DNA from: Glossina fuscipes
Taxonomy: Eukaryota > Arthropoda > Insecta > Diptera > Glossinidae
Direction: 5' to 3'
NCBI RefSeq assembly: GCF_014805625.2
Contig: NW_023998414.1
Coordinates: 20,678,590 to 20,742,589, forward strand
DNA length: 64,000 bases
The notes under the pieces are model-generated. The model saw nothing but the letters and a program-made list of their open reading frames with translations, was not told where the DNA came from and searched no databases. Both the position numbers and the translations under genes were made by a program. Position 1 is the stretch's first letter. The number at the start of each line of letters is the position of its first letter. Positions 24,986 to 36,440 of this stretch are shown piece by piece.

Positions 24986-25750
24986 TTATGGATATATATC
25001 AATCGATATTGTTTCCATCGTATTGATAGCAGAAATAGATCCACTACCAAATGTGCATCGTGCCGCATCACGTAACCGACGTCGCAGATGATCAGACGGA
25101 CAATGTAATACAACTTTACCACTTTACTCATACCGCCATAGTTCTTGAAGCGATTTTAATGATTGCAAATATATATATATATATATATAAAGAGACATCA
25201 CAAACGTCTCTTAAAAAAAAAAAAGAAGAAAAGCTTAAATTACAAAATAATGAAAACTATTATTAAATTAAAGAAAGACAGCCGCAAATGATCTGCTCTG
25301 TGATCTGGGGAATATCTCTCTCGCAATCATTCTCAATGTTTATGTTGATCTTCAAGTTTCTTACTTTTTTTTTTTGTTCTTTCCTTTTTGTTGTTGACAT
25401 GTTGTATGACTTTATTGTTGGCTTTCTTTGGCGTGTCCATTTCAGTTAAAGCGATCTGAACAAAGTTCAAGTCTATGTTATCACATAAGAATTTATGACT
25501 TGATAAAAATAACGTAAGTTTTTTTAGCGCATTCTTTTTTTATTATTATTATTACTATTATTATAATTATTATTAATATAAAAATTAAAAGAAGGAAAAA
25601 GCGGGAGAAAAAGGTACAACACATGCACGTATGGATTTCTAGCGTTTGCAACAATAAAAACAAACTGTAATAGCAAACAAATTGCACGCTATATGCAACA
25701 ACTTGATTTCCTCTTTCGACGAATATTCGTTTGTGTGTATATATTATTAT

Positions 25751-25788
<38 letters not shown>

Positions 25789-26359
25789 GAATTTCATGCA
25801 TAAGATGATTATGTTGCCGGTTTACATTCTGGTTTTGTGTTTCATATGTACAACGTTATTTTTGTTGTTATTATTGTAGTTGCTATTGCTGTTAAATTAT
25901 TTCTACCATTTGTCTCTAGTCCGCTAACGTGCCCAAACTAATTCATAGACACAAAGCACAGGAACACATGCATGCATATGTGCATAAATGTGGCGAACAA
26001 AACTTAATTAACGCTTAAGCAAGCTTTTTCCACTAATTAACGATTTTTCTTTAAACAACAACAGCAGCAGCAAGAAAATCGTAATATAACAAAAAAATAA
26101 ATAAATAAATAAACAGCAGCACCAGCATTAGCAATCAGCAGAAAGATACAACATTACACTTCTCTTGTTGATTTTTTTTTTTTTTTGTGTGCATTTTTTT
26201 ATTACTTTTCTTTGCTTTATATGCCATATTAATATGTTGATGTTGTTGTAACATAAGTTTGCCTGCCGTTTGCACTATCGAGCGGTAACAATGCTTGGGC
26301 CTTTGGTAATAATTTCGTTTTGTTATTATAATATGTATTGTTTGTGCTCCTCTCACTCA

Positions 26360-26392
<33 letters not shown>

Positions 26393-26466
26393 GCTCTCTT
26401 TGTTCGTTTTTACCTCTCTTTCTCTCTCTTCCTCTCTCCTTTACGCTGTTAATGGGTGTGTGTTGA

Positions 26467-26499
<33 letters not shown>

Positions 26500-27130
26500 C
26501 CTTTGCCTGATTATATTTTATGCAATTAGTGCCAAATGCGTGTCTGTCAAGTTATAAAGCACGGTTTTTACACGTTACTCTATACCCCTCTCCTGCTCAC
26601 AATACTCCTTCGCATTGTTTACTCACTCGTCGTCTTATACCTGCGTCTCCCTGATCACCCTTAGCCAATATGTCTAAGTATGACGTTCTCTTTAACCCAA
26701 CCTTTTGCTGTCTGGATAATAGTTTAACGTGGAGTCTTTTTGAATTTTCGTTGAAGAACAAGACCGTAGAGCAAAGTCACTTGTATTTAAGTGCAGTAAG
26801 TGCAGCAGTTCAGTTTCAGTTGCAGTCATGATTGTAACCACATTTTGAAATTTTTTCCTTGTTTTTTTTTTTTTTTTTTTTTTTTGTTTTCTTTACATTT
26901 CTGATTTCTTTTCATTATTTTCCGTATGGAAAAGCAAAGCCTTTCAACATCACGGTGTATTAATTAACATTTAAAAAATAATTAAATTATTCATATGAAA
27001 ACGAATATTATAGAAAACTTGTTAAACGATGAATGATAAACAACAACAACAACAACAACAAAAAATGCCAATAATTAGTAAATAGAAATGATAGCTGCTC
27101 AATGATTATTAATTGCAATTATTGTTGTTA
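24986..27130. other. Simple-repeat-rich non-coding block
   Basis: TA run near 25170, ATT/TTA repeats at 25540-25580, poly(T) at 25753-25783, the TC/GT pair, poly(T) near 26862-26885 and CAA repeats at 27041-27060. Confidence 0.6.
26367..26492. repeat. (TC)n followed by (GT)n microsatellites
   Basis: TC run at 26367-26392, a TCTT-rich spacer and a GT run at 26467-26492. Confidence 0.95.
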
Positions 27131-29894
27131 TTATTGTTGCTGCCCCTTTTATATTAATTTCAAATGTTTATTCGAAAGGTCGACTTTGGAACACGGTCGT
27201 CTCACTTCATTTTTCCATGTTTTGCTTAGAGCTTTAAGAACGACTTTTAAATGGGATCACAAACCTAGTAAGTCTCAAGGTAACAAGTACAACGATAATT
27301 ATGGGTACCACTCCTGTTACCAATAATTGTTGGTCATGTGTTTTTAAATCTATCACGATACCGAATACAATAAACAGGACGTGGAACTGCGCTCGTCAAA
27401 TCTTATAATATGGGCATGTTTTTAATCGATTAGCCATCTCTTATGCTTTTGCCTGGCTGTCCATCAGGTTTACCTTCGAAAACGAATTCAGATTTAAATT
27501 CGTATATTTCACTTTGGTTCGGTGAACATGAAAAGGTAGAATCCACGATTCAAGTAAATAATTTGTACAAATATTTTGCTCAATTCACTCGATTCATTTG
27601 TCCGGCTTAGGCAAACCCTAGTCCTATTAATTTTAAGTTGTTTCTTCGAATTTTCATTTCTTTCTTTATACAAACTACACTCTACCAAGATCTAATTTTT
27701 GTTGTCTAATCTAGGATTGAATTTTCATAAACAAATAGTAGGAAAACTTAAATAGGTTGTGTCGATCAGTTGTATCTCGATCTAATATATTAAAACCAAG
27801 GATAGCAAGAAAAACTTACGTGGAGCCCAAGATTGCAAACAAAATATTCAAATAAATTTTGTAGAACGACTACTGGTTCATTAGGACCAGGTATAGAAAA
27901 GTTGAATAACTTCACCAAAAATTATAAACACAGTTGGTAGCAATTGAATTTATTGAATTTCGTTAAGGATGGACCTATGGGACAAGTGCTATGATTCACT
28001 TCGGTAACGGAAAATACCATTTCTCTAGATCGCCTATAATTTGTCGTAACCGAGCGTGAGGCGAATCGTATATATTCTTAATACAAGTGAAAACCAAATT
28101 CATCCTGAATCTTTGCCTCTTTGTTTAAATTACGATTCCAATTTTAAAACTCTACCTAGGTTTAAATCCTTACTCAGCAGCTACAAGTTGTACTTGATCA
28201 CAATGAATAGCTATCTGCCAGTCTTCCGAATTGCTTTATCGTCTACAAAATTTTCGTAGAACGTCGAATAGCACATGTTTAAGTAAATCTATCCTTTTAC
28301 TCCCGTTACGCCTTTGAATAATAATCCATAAACTTGTCCCCGAATAGCACATCCAACAATACGTGCTGACGGCTTTCGTTGCTAGATCTCTTTTGCTCAA
28401 TTTGTGTATTTATTAAAATAAATAAATAAAATAAGTTTATTCTTTAGAGCTGTTTAAGTAGCAATTGGTTAGAACATCGACTCCTTGGATAGGCCACCTT
28501 GGGAATAACGGTCTTTTGCGAATTCAATACGTTACATTCTTATGTATGCTTACGTAGCATGTTATTTGCACTTAATGAAGTAAAAGTTATAAAAACGAGT
28601 AAACGGTCGGTATCGAAATTTCCGCTCGCAACCCTGTAAAGGTTTTTTTCTCTCTTCTATTATTATAACATAAGCATTAATTATTTATAAAATTAGAGTT
28701 CGATTATTGTTAATATTATGTGGGATGGCTGGTCTATGTTTAACATGGGATTTATATCGATATCAACTTGGCTAATAATCATGAATATTATAACTATGAG
28801 ATTGGAATGTATGGACATACGATAAAATTATTAATGCCTATTAAATTGTATTAACAAAAATACCGATAAAAGTCTTGTTGTTGTTTAACTACGAGAATAT
28901 TCAATAATATTAATCATTGGCGATATAAGAACTTTTGAAAATATCATCAATATCATCATAAGACATATTTTTACGTTAATGTTTAAGTCGATAGTTACTA
29001 ATAATTATGAAAGACATACGTATCGACCCTTTTAAAAGTTAATACTGAATAAAACTGAAATATATTCAAATATGATTTATATATATATAATTTAAAGCTA
29101 ATGCACAGTAATTTGTGCTCATTAGCATTTGTTGAAAGTTTCAATTCTCTAGTTCACTTGCTAACAATGCACTAAAATGCAGAAAAACCCCCGAAAACTT
29201 TGTGAAACAATCCTTCACTTCCTAGGCAAGCTTAATCGAGTGCCTGTGAACAAACCTACTAGAAACAATTTTTTTTATTTTGCTTTATAAGCAATGTTTA
29301 CATTAGCGATGCTCTTCTAGAATACGATTAAAGAATCGATTAAAAACGATATGAGATTCATACAGAATTACTGTTTCTAACTTGGTTACACTTTCGCAAA
29401 ACATATGATTTCTTTAAATTCAAAGCAGCAAGAAACTTAAAATAATGTTAAGAAAGATCCGATTTTCAATTAAATTCAGTAAACAAATTTTTATTTATTT
29501 ATTATTTTTATTTAATATTTTTTTAATAATTAATATTCTTCGCTGTATTATTCCAGTTTTATGTCCAGAAATTTTTTCATAATTTCCATTAAGTTAATGA
29601 GAAATGTTTTTTGTTTGACTATTGACATGATTGCTTTTACCCGCAAAAGCAAAAGCTTGGCATCATTTACACAACTTGCAATTTGTTCTTGCGAATTCTA
29701 GATAGAATTCGATCTATATATGCTCTTATTAATTGTGATTGGCTTTGCGACACACTCGTTAACTATGCACACATTTATATTACATAAATTGCAAAATTTC
29801 AATAGCTAACGATGTATAAGTGTAAGTGCCTTCCAATTGATATTGTTACGAGACAAATAGACGATTTTCGTTCCATTATTTTGTCTTTACTTTG

Positions 29895-29940
<46 letters not shown>

Positions 29941-29969
29941 TTATAATTAAATCAGCTAGAGAGTGTAAA
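27131..29969. other. No gene seen; unassigned AT-rich sequence
   Basis: Few simple repeats and only short frames. Nothing recognisable on either strand. Confidence 0.4.
29896..29938. repeat. (TA)n microsatellite
   Basis: About 21 TA units, next to the tail side of the SINE candidate at 29970-30088. Confidence 0.95.
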
Positions 29970-30088
29970 TTCGACGATTAAAATCTTAAAGCACTAGCAT
30001 CTCTAAAGTGAGCGACTTCAACAGAATACTCTGCCGGGACCATTGAGTTATTAGTCAAGATCTTTTGCCCACTTGGTCGTTTAGGACA
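29970..30088 (-). mobile_element. tRNA-Ile-like SINE candidate, third copy, B box lost
   Basis: On the minus strand CGACCAAGTGGGCAAA (30064-30079) is followed by GATCTTGACTAATAACTCAATGGTC, sharing the same core as the other two copies. The B-box region has diverged. Further on, TCGTCGAATTTACACTCT resembles ACCGAATTTACTCTTA in the 1.7 kb copy. It ends against a long TA microsatellite. Confidence 0.55.
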
Positions 30089-30089
30089 A

Positions 30090-32044
30090 AAAAAAATATT
30101 TTTTTGGAAATATTAAACTTCTCTACGCTATCGTCTACACACTATAGCTCCACTAGAAGACCTTTTAGTTAAATTATAACAATAAGCTGTTGTAATATCG
30201 GATAGATGTTCACAAAAAAGTCTTTGAGGCGTTGCGTTGAAAGGATGCTCATTGTCGACCGTTGTCAATGATAAAAATAAATGCTCGCAATTTGGTTTGG
30301 AATTATTCGGTTCAGAATGTTAACGAAGTTCTAATACATGTTTGTCCGCGATATCCAAAAAATGTATTCAAAATTTCGACTTTTGTCAGTATGTTGGCGA
30401 ACGACATGACATGACAATTTTTACGATACGATAACTTGAAATTTTTCAAATCAGTTTCTGCGCTTTTGAGTATGCCGCAAATAAACGTGGACAAACATAA
30501 GCCAATATTTCGACACTTATTCGGATAAATATATGAAAAATATTAGGTTCCATGTGTTTCGTTTCTCATCATTGATAATATTGATACACTTTTCTCGTCA
30601 ATAAAATCTGGGCCAGTAAATGCAACCAAAACGCTATCATCCAATAATTTCAAGTAATTCCTTAATTAAAAAAAGTAATATAAGCTCTTTTAAGCGAAAG
30701 CTGAAGTGTGTAAAAACCAAAGGGAAGGTAAACGGTACGAATTGTCATTCTGCTGCAATAAAAATATTTTAGATGAAGCGAATAATTTGCGAGCTTTTCT
30801 TTTTTGTTGTTTTTTCCGTTCGTAAATCAACGGTTCATATTTGTTCAGTGCAAATATAACGAACATAATGAAGAGTAAATAATGGGCTTTTCTGGAGGGT
30901 GGCATGTGGCTGATTAGTGACAATTTTTACTAAAGTAAGTTAAGTGAATAAGAAAAAATTTTATCCCTCTTCGAGCAGATCTTAGAAACATGTTGTCGTA
31001 TAGGTACGTTACAATCTTAATTATTGCCGTACTAATGAGAACCGTAGAGTCAAGTCGTACATGAAATAATTGATGGCCCTTTATTGTTTATTACTTATTA
31101 ATAACTTTTGCTTTTTATGAAATTGTTATCAAGTTTTACTAATTTTATAATGGTCGCCAATTTTGGCCTTGAATAATGCAGAGATGCTTAAAGCATTATA
31201 CTATAATATTGGTGGATAGGTAAACGGCCGAACGATCGCAAGATATGATGTGTAGATCGATCAAGCAACTAGTTGTAGACATGGATGAATATGGAATGGG
31301 CATATGGGCGGGCAGGTAAAAATATGAACAGAAGCACGGACAATCAAGGGAACAGCCAGCGAGGGATGGACAAGTGAGTGAAAAAGTAGTGAAAAGCCAA
31401 ATCGACAATCGTTCGACAATGAGTTCGTCAGCAACTAATGCGGACGGCTTAATAGACATCGAAAGCCTTAGGCCTACGAAAATTTTGTACATGTACTAGT
31501 CCTACTTTGAAGCTTACAGAGTACTTTAGAAATTATCTTTCTAACTAAAGCGAGAACGAGAGGATAACTTGAAGTAAAAAACACTATCATCATAAAATTA
31601 GTATAATTTTTGCTTTGTTTTGATTGCTTAATCATTGTAGACCAATATTCCGCTTAAAGTTTTGCATGTTGTGCACTAATTTACACTTCTTTTTTTTATT
31701 TTTTTATTTTTTTCTTGAGTACATATATATATTCTTATTACTTACATATGAAATTGTTTACCGCTGGATACCGGTTTTCCTTTATAAGAACTTAGACCAA
31801 CTGACTGGCTAGGAAGAGATTTCTTAAACTGAAAATTCTCGTTTTTCGTGGTTTAACAAAGATATTATTTCGTTTTTTGCAAAATCATAAAACTTGATTG
31901 AATCAATTTCGAAACACTTGCAAAAAAATGTGAAGAAAAAATAATTCTCAATAAATATTCGGTCTTAATTGCCAATATATATGAACAATTAAAATGCACT
32001 TAAACTTTATTTATATTCTTCTTTTTTCTTCTTCTTCTTTACTT

Positions 32045-32075
<31 letters not shown>

Positions 32076-32198
32076 ACTAAACACGATTGCAATGTGAGAC
32101 GGCTTTTTTGTGTTATAAAAAGAAAAAGCCTTATAATATATTAAGAAGAAAAAGGTTTTCTTCTTCTTTTAGTCTCTTCTTTTGAAATACACGTTAAT
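30090..32198. other. No gene seen
   Basis: Short frames (30312-30494, 30690-30923 and 31196-31492, all minus) lack domains. TTG and CTT repeats begin near 32020-32075. Confidence 0.45.
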
Positions 32199-32338
32199 TG
32201 AGCTGTTTGTTGTTTTCTGATTTGATTTTTTACCGAGTTGAGGGTATGTAAAGCTTATAAACCATTCAGACGAACGTCACTTAGCACTCGTTATGCTGTT
32301 GATGTGTGTATGCGCTCTTGTTGATTGGTTTTGTTGTA
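32199..32338 (+). repeat. Direct repeat copy 1 (pair with 33173-33304)
   Basis: About 130-140 bases shared with 33173-33304, about 970 bases apart and in the same orientation. The best part, CGAACGTCACTTAGCACTCG to GCGCTCTTGTTGATT, is about 60 bases with two differences. Neither copy is simple sequence or resembles a transposon I know. Confidence 0.9.
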
Positions 32339-32874
32339 CTTGGTGGAGAGGAAGATCATAAATTTTTCTTACATATTCATTTTCCACAGACAAACTCTCA
32401 GCGCGTTGCCATTTAGCCGACATGTGCTAATTATGCCGATATTATCATAAATTAATTTTACACCTTTTTTTCTTCAAAAATACTCGATAAGACTGGAAAA
32501 CACGTTTTGTTATTTTCTTTATTATTATTACTTTTTTTTCTTTTTCTTTTTTTTTTTTCTTATATATTTCTGGGCAGATTTTGCCCGATTGAAATAATAG
32601 CCATTAAAAACAACACCAATCGCTTAATTACCGGTTTAATTTATGATGCATTATCCGGACGAACACACACATTCATAATTCAGAATGCTTACATACACAC
32701 AGGCAAACTCAAACACACACACATGCATATACAAAAACGTAGCTGTGAAAACTAGTAATTAAAAAAAATCGCTAATCATTTACGGTTAAACGATTAAAGT
32801 TTAATAATTGATGTTTTTTTTTTTCTTTTTTCTTATTAGTCACAAAATATTCAAGTAATTAATATTTCCATAAG

Positions 32875-32881
32875 ATATATG

Positions 32882-32932
<51 letters not shown>

Positions 32933-32989
32933 GTATTTATATATATATTTATATATGTATATTTATGTTTATATATATATATATTTATA

Positions 32990-33031
<42 letters not shown>
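32875..33031. repeat. Compound AT/AC microsatellite
   Basis: About 157 bases of TA repeats, an AC run (32895-32914), interrupted TA/TTTA repeats and a final pure TA run. It lies between the two 130-base direct repeats. Confidence 0.95.
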
Positions 33032-33032
<1 letters not shown>

Positions 33033-33172
33033 CTGCTTATATATTCATATAGATTTAGTTTAGTTAATTTATCTCAGTTCACTATAAATATAAAATACAA
33101 TAAATAATATTTTTTGTTTGGCTTTACTTTTCATAAACAATTGCACTCCCGCTTTAAACGTCTGCTGGCGCC

Positions 33173-33304
33173 GAGCTGTTTGTTGTATTTGATTTTGATT
33201 TTTACCGTAAAGTTTATAAACCATTCAGGCGAACGTCACTTAGCACTCGTTACGCTGTTGATGTGTGTATGCGCTCTTGTTGATTGTTGATTGGTTTCGT
33301 TGTA
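33173..33304 (+). repeat. Direct repeat copy 2 (pair with 32199-32338)
   Basis: Second copy of the 32.2 kb repeat, beginning GAGCTGTTTGTTGT and running through TTATAAACCATTCAGGCGAA. Just downstream it passes into the 75-base tandem repeat at 33303. The gap between the two copies holds the large AC/AT microsatellite. Confidence 0.9.
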
Positions 33305-33452
33305 AATTGACTTTGCTGTACATTCCTTATCGATGCGAGCAATAAATGCTGAGAATATAAAATTGTATTTTTGAGAGTAAAATTGACTTTGCCGTACATT
33401 TCTTATCGAGGCCCAAAATAAATGCTGAGAATATGAAATTCATTTTTGCGAG
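33303..33452 (+). repeat. Two tandem copies of a 75-base unit
   Basis: The units 33303-33377 and 33378-33452 share ATTGACTTTGC-GTACATT, CTTATCGA and AATAAATGCTGAGAATAT. They differ at a modest number of positions. No coding potential. Confidence 0.85.
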
Positions 33453-35058
33453 AATAACGTAAAAAGTGAGAATTGAATTTGGTCGCTATAAAAGTGTTTC
33501 GTGTGTATTTTGTTGTTGCATTTTTTTTTAACTCGACGAATGAATTCTTTTTACTACACTAACTAACCCAGCGCAACATGAGTTAGAATGTATGTTTGAA
33601 ACCACACACAAGAAGAAAAAAAATAAATAAATTTGCGCTCTTTACGTTGAAATTTTCTAGAGAATCACAACAGAGAGTTAAAGTAAGAGCAAGAGCAAGA
33701 GAAAGAGAGACAGAGGGAGAGAGAGAGAGAGAGAGAGAGTTTGTGCATTTATTCTTACACTTCTTTATGCGTTGTTTTTGCTGAGACCGGCTTTTTTAAA
33801 TGCATTTGCAAAGTTTTTGTTTTGTTTGCTTTTCGTTGTAATAAGCAGTGATTGCATTTTCTTTATACGAGTGCATGTGAATATTTCTTCTTATGCAGGG
33901 GTTGTTATTACAGCTCATTCTACTGGCATTTGCGCAATTTCCAATGTTTTGGCTTTTTTTCCCAGTACTTCCAAGTAGTTTCTGTTTTTGATAAAAACAT
34001 GCTGGCGATTCATTTCTAAATACTGGCACGTCATTGGACGAAATATTTCCTTTGTAAGCGGAGTCATGAATGGAGACATTAGACCTGGGGCTGGATTATA
34101 AGATATATTAATATATATGAAGAAAAACGAAAAAAAATAAATAAATAAATAAAAATTCTATTTTCATCTGCTTTCGTCTAGAGGTAAAATTGGATTTATT
34201 ATGCTTGCGCTATTTTCCCATCCCTCCATCCATTTACCCATCAACAATTGACTTTGTTTTGCCCGTAATGTAAAACCAACATCATAGCTAAAATCTAAAG
34301 GCAAAACTAGGAACTTGGAACATCAAATATACGTCACATGATTTAGTAAAACTAAGTTTCAAAAACAACCAATAAGTCTGAGATAGCCGAAAGCTCGGGA
34401 CTGCGTAAAACTCGAAAATATATTCCTTGCAAACTGTGACAAGTAGCGACTTGGCTAATTACTTTAACTATTTAAAATTTTGATGCAAAAACAACGCTAA
34501 ACACATATGCAACATGTCCAGCTTTTACACCCAACTTTCTATATTAACTACCCTGAAAAATACTAAACCTGATGGCATTAATTACCACCCAAATGTTTCA
34601 AATAAGTATATGAGCTTAAACCTCGGAAAAGATGAATTCTTTCTAAGCTAGAATCAGTCTCGAGCATTCGGTCGGAAGGATGCATTCCTCAGTGAATATA
34701 CCTTTTTTAACCCTAATCTTGCCACGCGAGGTCGCACTTTAAACGGAAATTTTTTGATTGCTTCACATTTCGTTTCCAAAAAATATATGATTCGCCTATA
34801 GAGTTTTATATTTATATATAACTTGTTTGAATATTGAAATCAATTTACTCTGTAAACATAAATGATGGCATTTTAATTATTCTCAGGATCGTCGTAAGTG
34901 ACTGAGAGTCACATAGTAGTATAACTCGGTTTAAAAAAAAAAATCACGATAAGATTAAGTAAGCATTCCGAGACATTTTTAAAGGTGATATCTGGGGCAT
35001 TATTTATATATTTCTAGCCTTATAACGGAAAACAAGCAACCTATCGTTAAGGAGTGCT
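33453..35058. other. No gene seen
   Basis: A GA run at about 33700-33740 and a frame across it (33596-33784) that is low-complexity only. From 34150 the sequence is complex but unassigned. Confidence 0.45.
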
Positions 35059-35530
35059 CTATTGTTTCTCAAAACTTTCTCCTCTTTTCCATAAATTCGA
35101 ACCAATTACTGCACTGCGGACTATTTCGAATTCCCTCAAAGCGCTCCAAGCGCGAACAGCTTTTGTTGAGTTTGATTCGTCTTGAGACACCCATAGAGTA
35201 GAATCGATTGTTATTTTCCGGCTCATGCACCCGGGTCCATTATTCGGCACCCGTTGTGTTCGTTAAGCATTGGTTTTTTGCACCAATCGACACGAGTATC
35301 TTTTTGCGATTTTGTCAAATTATTCGCGATGAAAGGAGAAAAACCCTTTTGCACAATTAAATGTTCATACAATAGTTTACATATGTTGTTGAAACTGATC
35401 GCCAAGATCGCCTCCTACTCTTTCCGAGGTCTTCACAACTTCCACTAATGGGCGAACGGTGGCAATGACTTGACTCGTTATCGCAATGTTTCCCATTGAC
35501 AAAGCATTGCTAATAGTGACAGAACGCAAC
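35059..35530 (-). mobile_element. Mariner remnant with large internal deletion
   Basis: Minus-strand peptides read LYEHLIVQKGF, NLTKSQKDTRVDWCKK and then, in a second frame, STLWVSQDESNSTKAVRAW. These are the linker and early catalytic region of mellifera/capitata-type mariner transposases. The frame then jumps straight to a C-terminal GESFEKQ and a stop. The segment carrying the second and third catalytic Asp is missing, as is the TGDESW motif. The same family recurs at 47.1-47.96 kb. No inverted terminal repeats were recognised. Confidence 0.8.
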
Positions 35531-35944
35531 GCAATTTGCAGTCAAATCAGAAAATCTTCTGAACCTGGGTAAGATTTAAAACATTATAGGCTTCAAATGG
35601 CATTTAGCAACATATAGTGGTGCCAACGGTAGAAAGGTAAACCGCGACCTACGGTAAAAATGTAAATATGTTTTGCTTCTCAATTTTTATCAAAACGTAT
35701 CTAATTGGCTAATTAGATTATCTTGCTGTGGGAGTTGGTAGTGATTCATTGTTTGTGCTTCACTGAACTCGAAAGACATCGCGAAGAGGGCACGAAATAT
35801 AAGAAAACCCCCTTTTTTTTTTGCTTAACAACTTGTACCTATGCTGTACATTTGAAATATATAACATTATTGATATCCTTTTATTAACTGAAAACTAACA
35901 CAAATCTTCTTTTTAAATGTCTCGATAATACATCTCGAGAAATA

Positions 35945-36440
35945 ATGACTTATGGAAGAATTATTATAGGACGTTTTTTAATTTCATTTGTTTCTTTTGC
36001 GGCTATGTCGTAATACTTCATGCAAATGCTTGGTATGCAAGTAACCTGAATTTCGCTTTTGATTATTTGAAATTTTTGAAAATTTTGGATTTGATGTTTC
36101 CACGCTAGGGGTTCGAGAAAATCGCACAATAAGCCAAGTAGAGGTGAACCCATGCTTCCTCTATCATAATATACCGCATGAAAAAATTCTCCTTCATTGC
36201 GATTAAACGGCTATGTGATGCCCAAATATTCATGCCAGATAATGATTGCAATGCTTTGCGAAATCCTTAGATGATCAGCAATTTTTTTGAAATTTCACTT
36301 TTCGATTATAAAAAGTTGTTCGCAAAGTTTTTATGATATGGTTTCTTATGCAACGCACAGCGTTCAGAACGACTAGTGTTCGCATGAACTGGTTTCGGAA
36401 AAGTTCCTATAACACTTTTTAAGGCAATGCTAACTTTGAA
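35945..36440 (-). mobile_element. Mariner remnant (different lineage), middle part
   Basis: On the minus strand the second helix-turn-helix of a mariner transposase can be read (KKIADHLRISQSIAIIIWHE, then YLGIT). A little downstream comes EEAWVHLY, which fits the DESWIHHY region with Asp replaced by Glu-Ala, and WKHQIQNFQKFQ, which fits the WKHxDSPxPKKFK block. Stops and frame changes interrupt it. It lies about 400 bases from the mariner remnant at 35.1 kb, but the motifs belong to another lineage, so these are two insertions. Confidence 0.65.
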
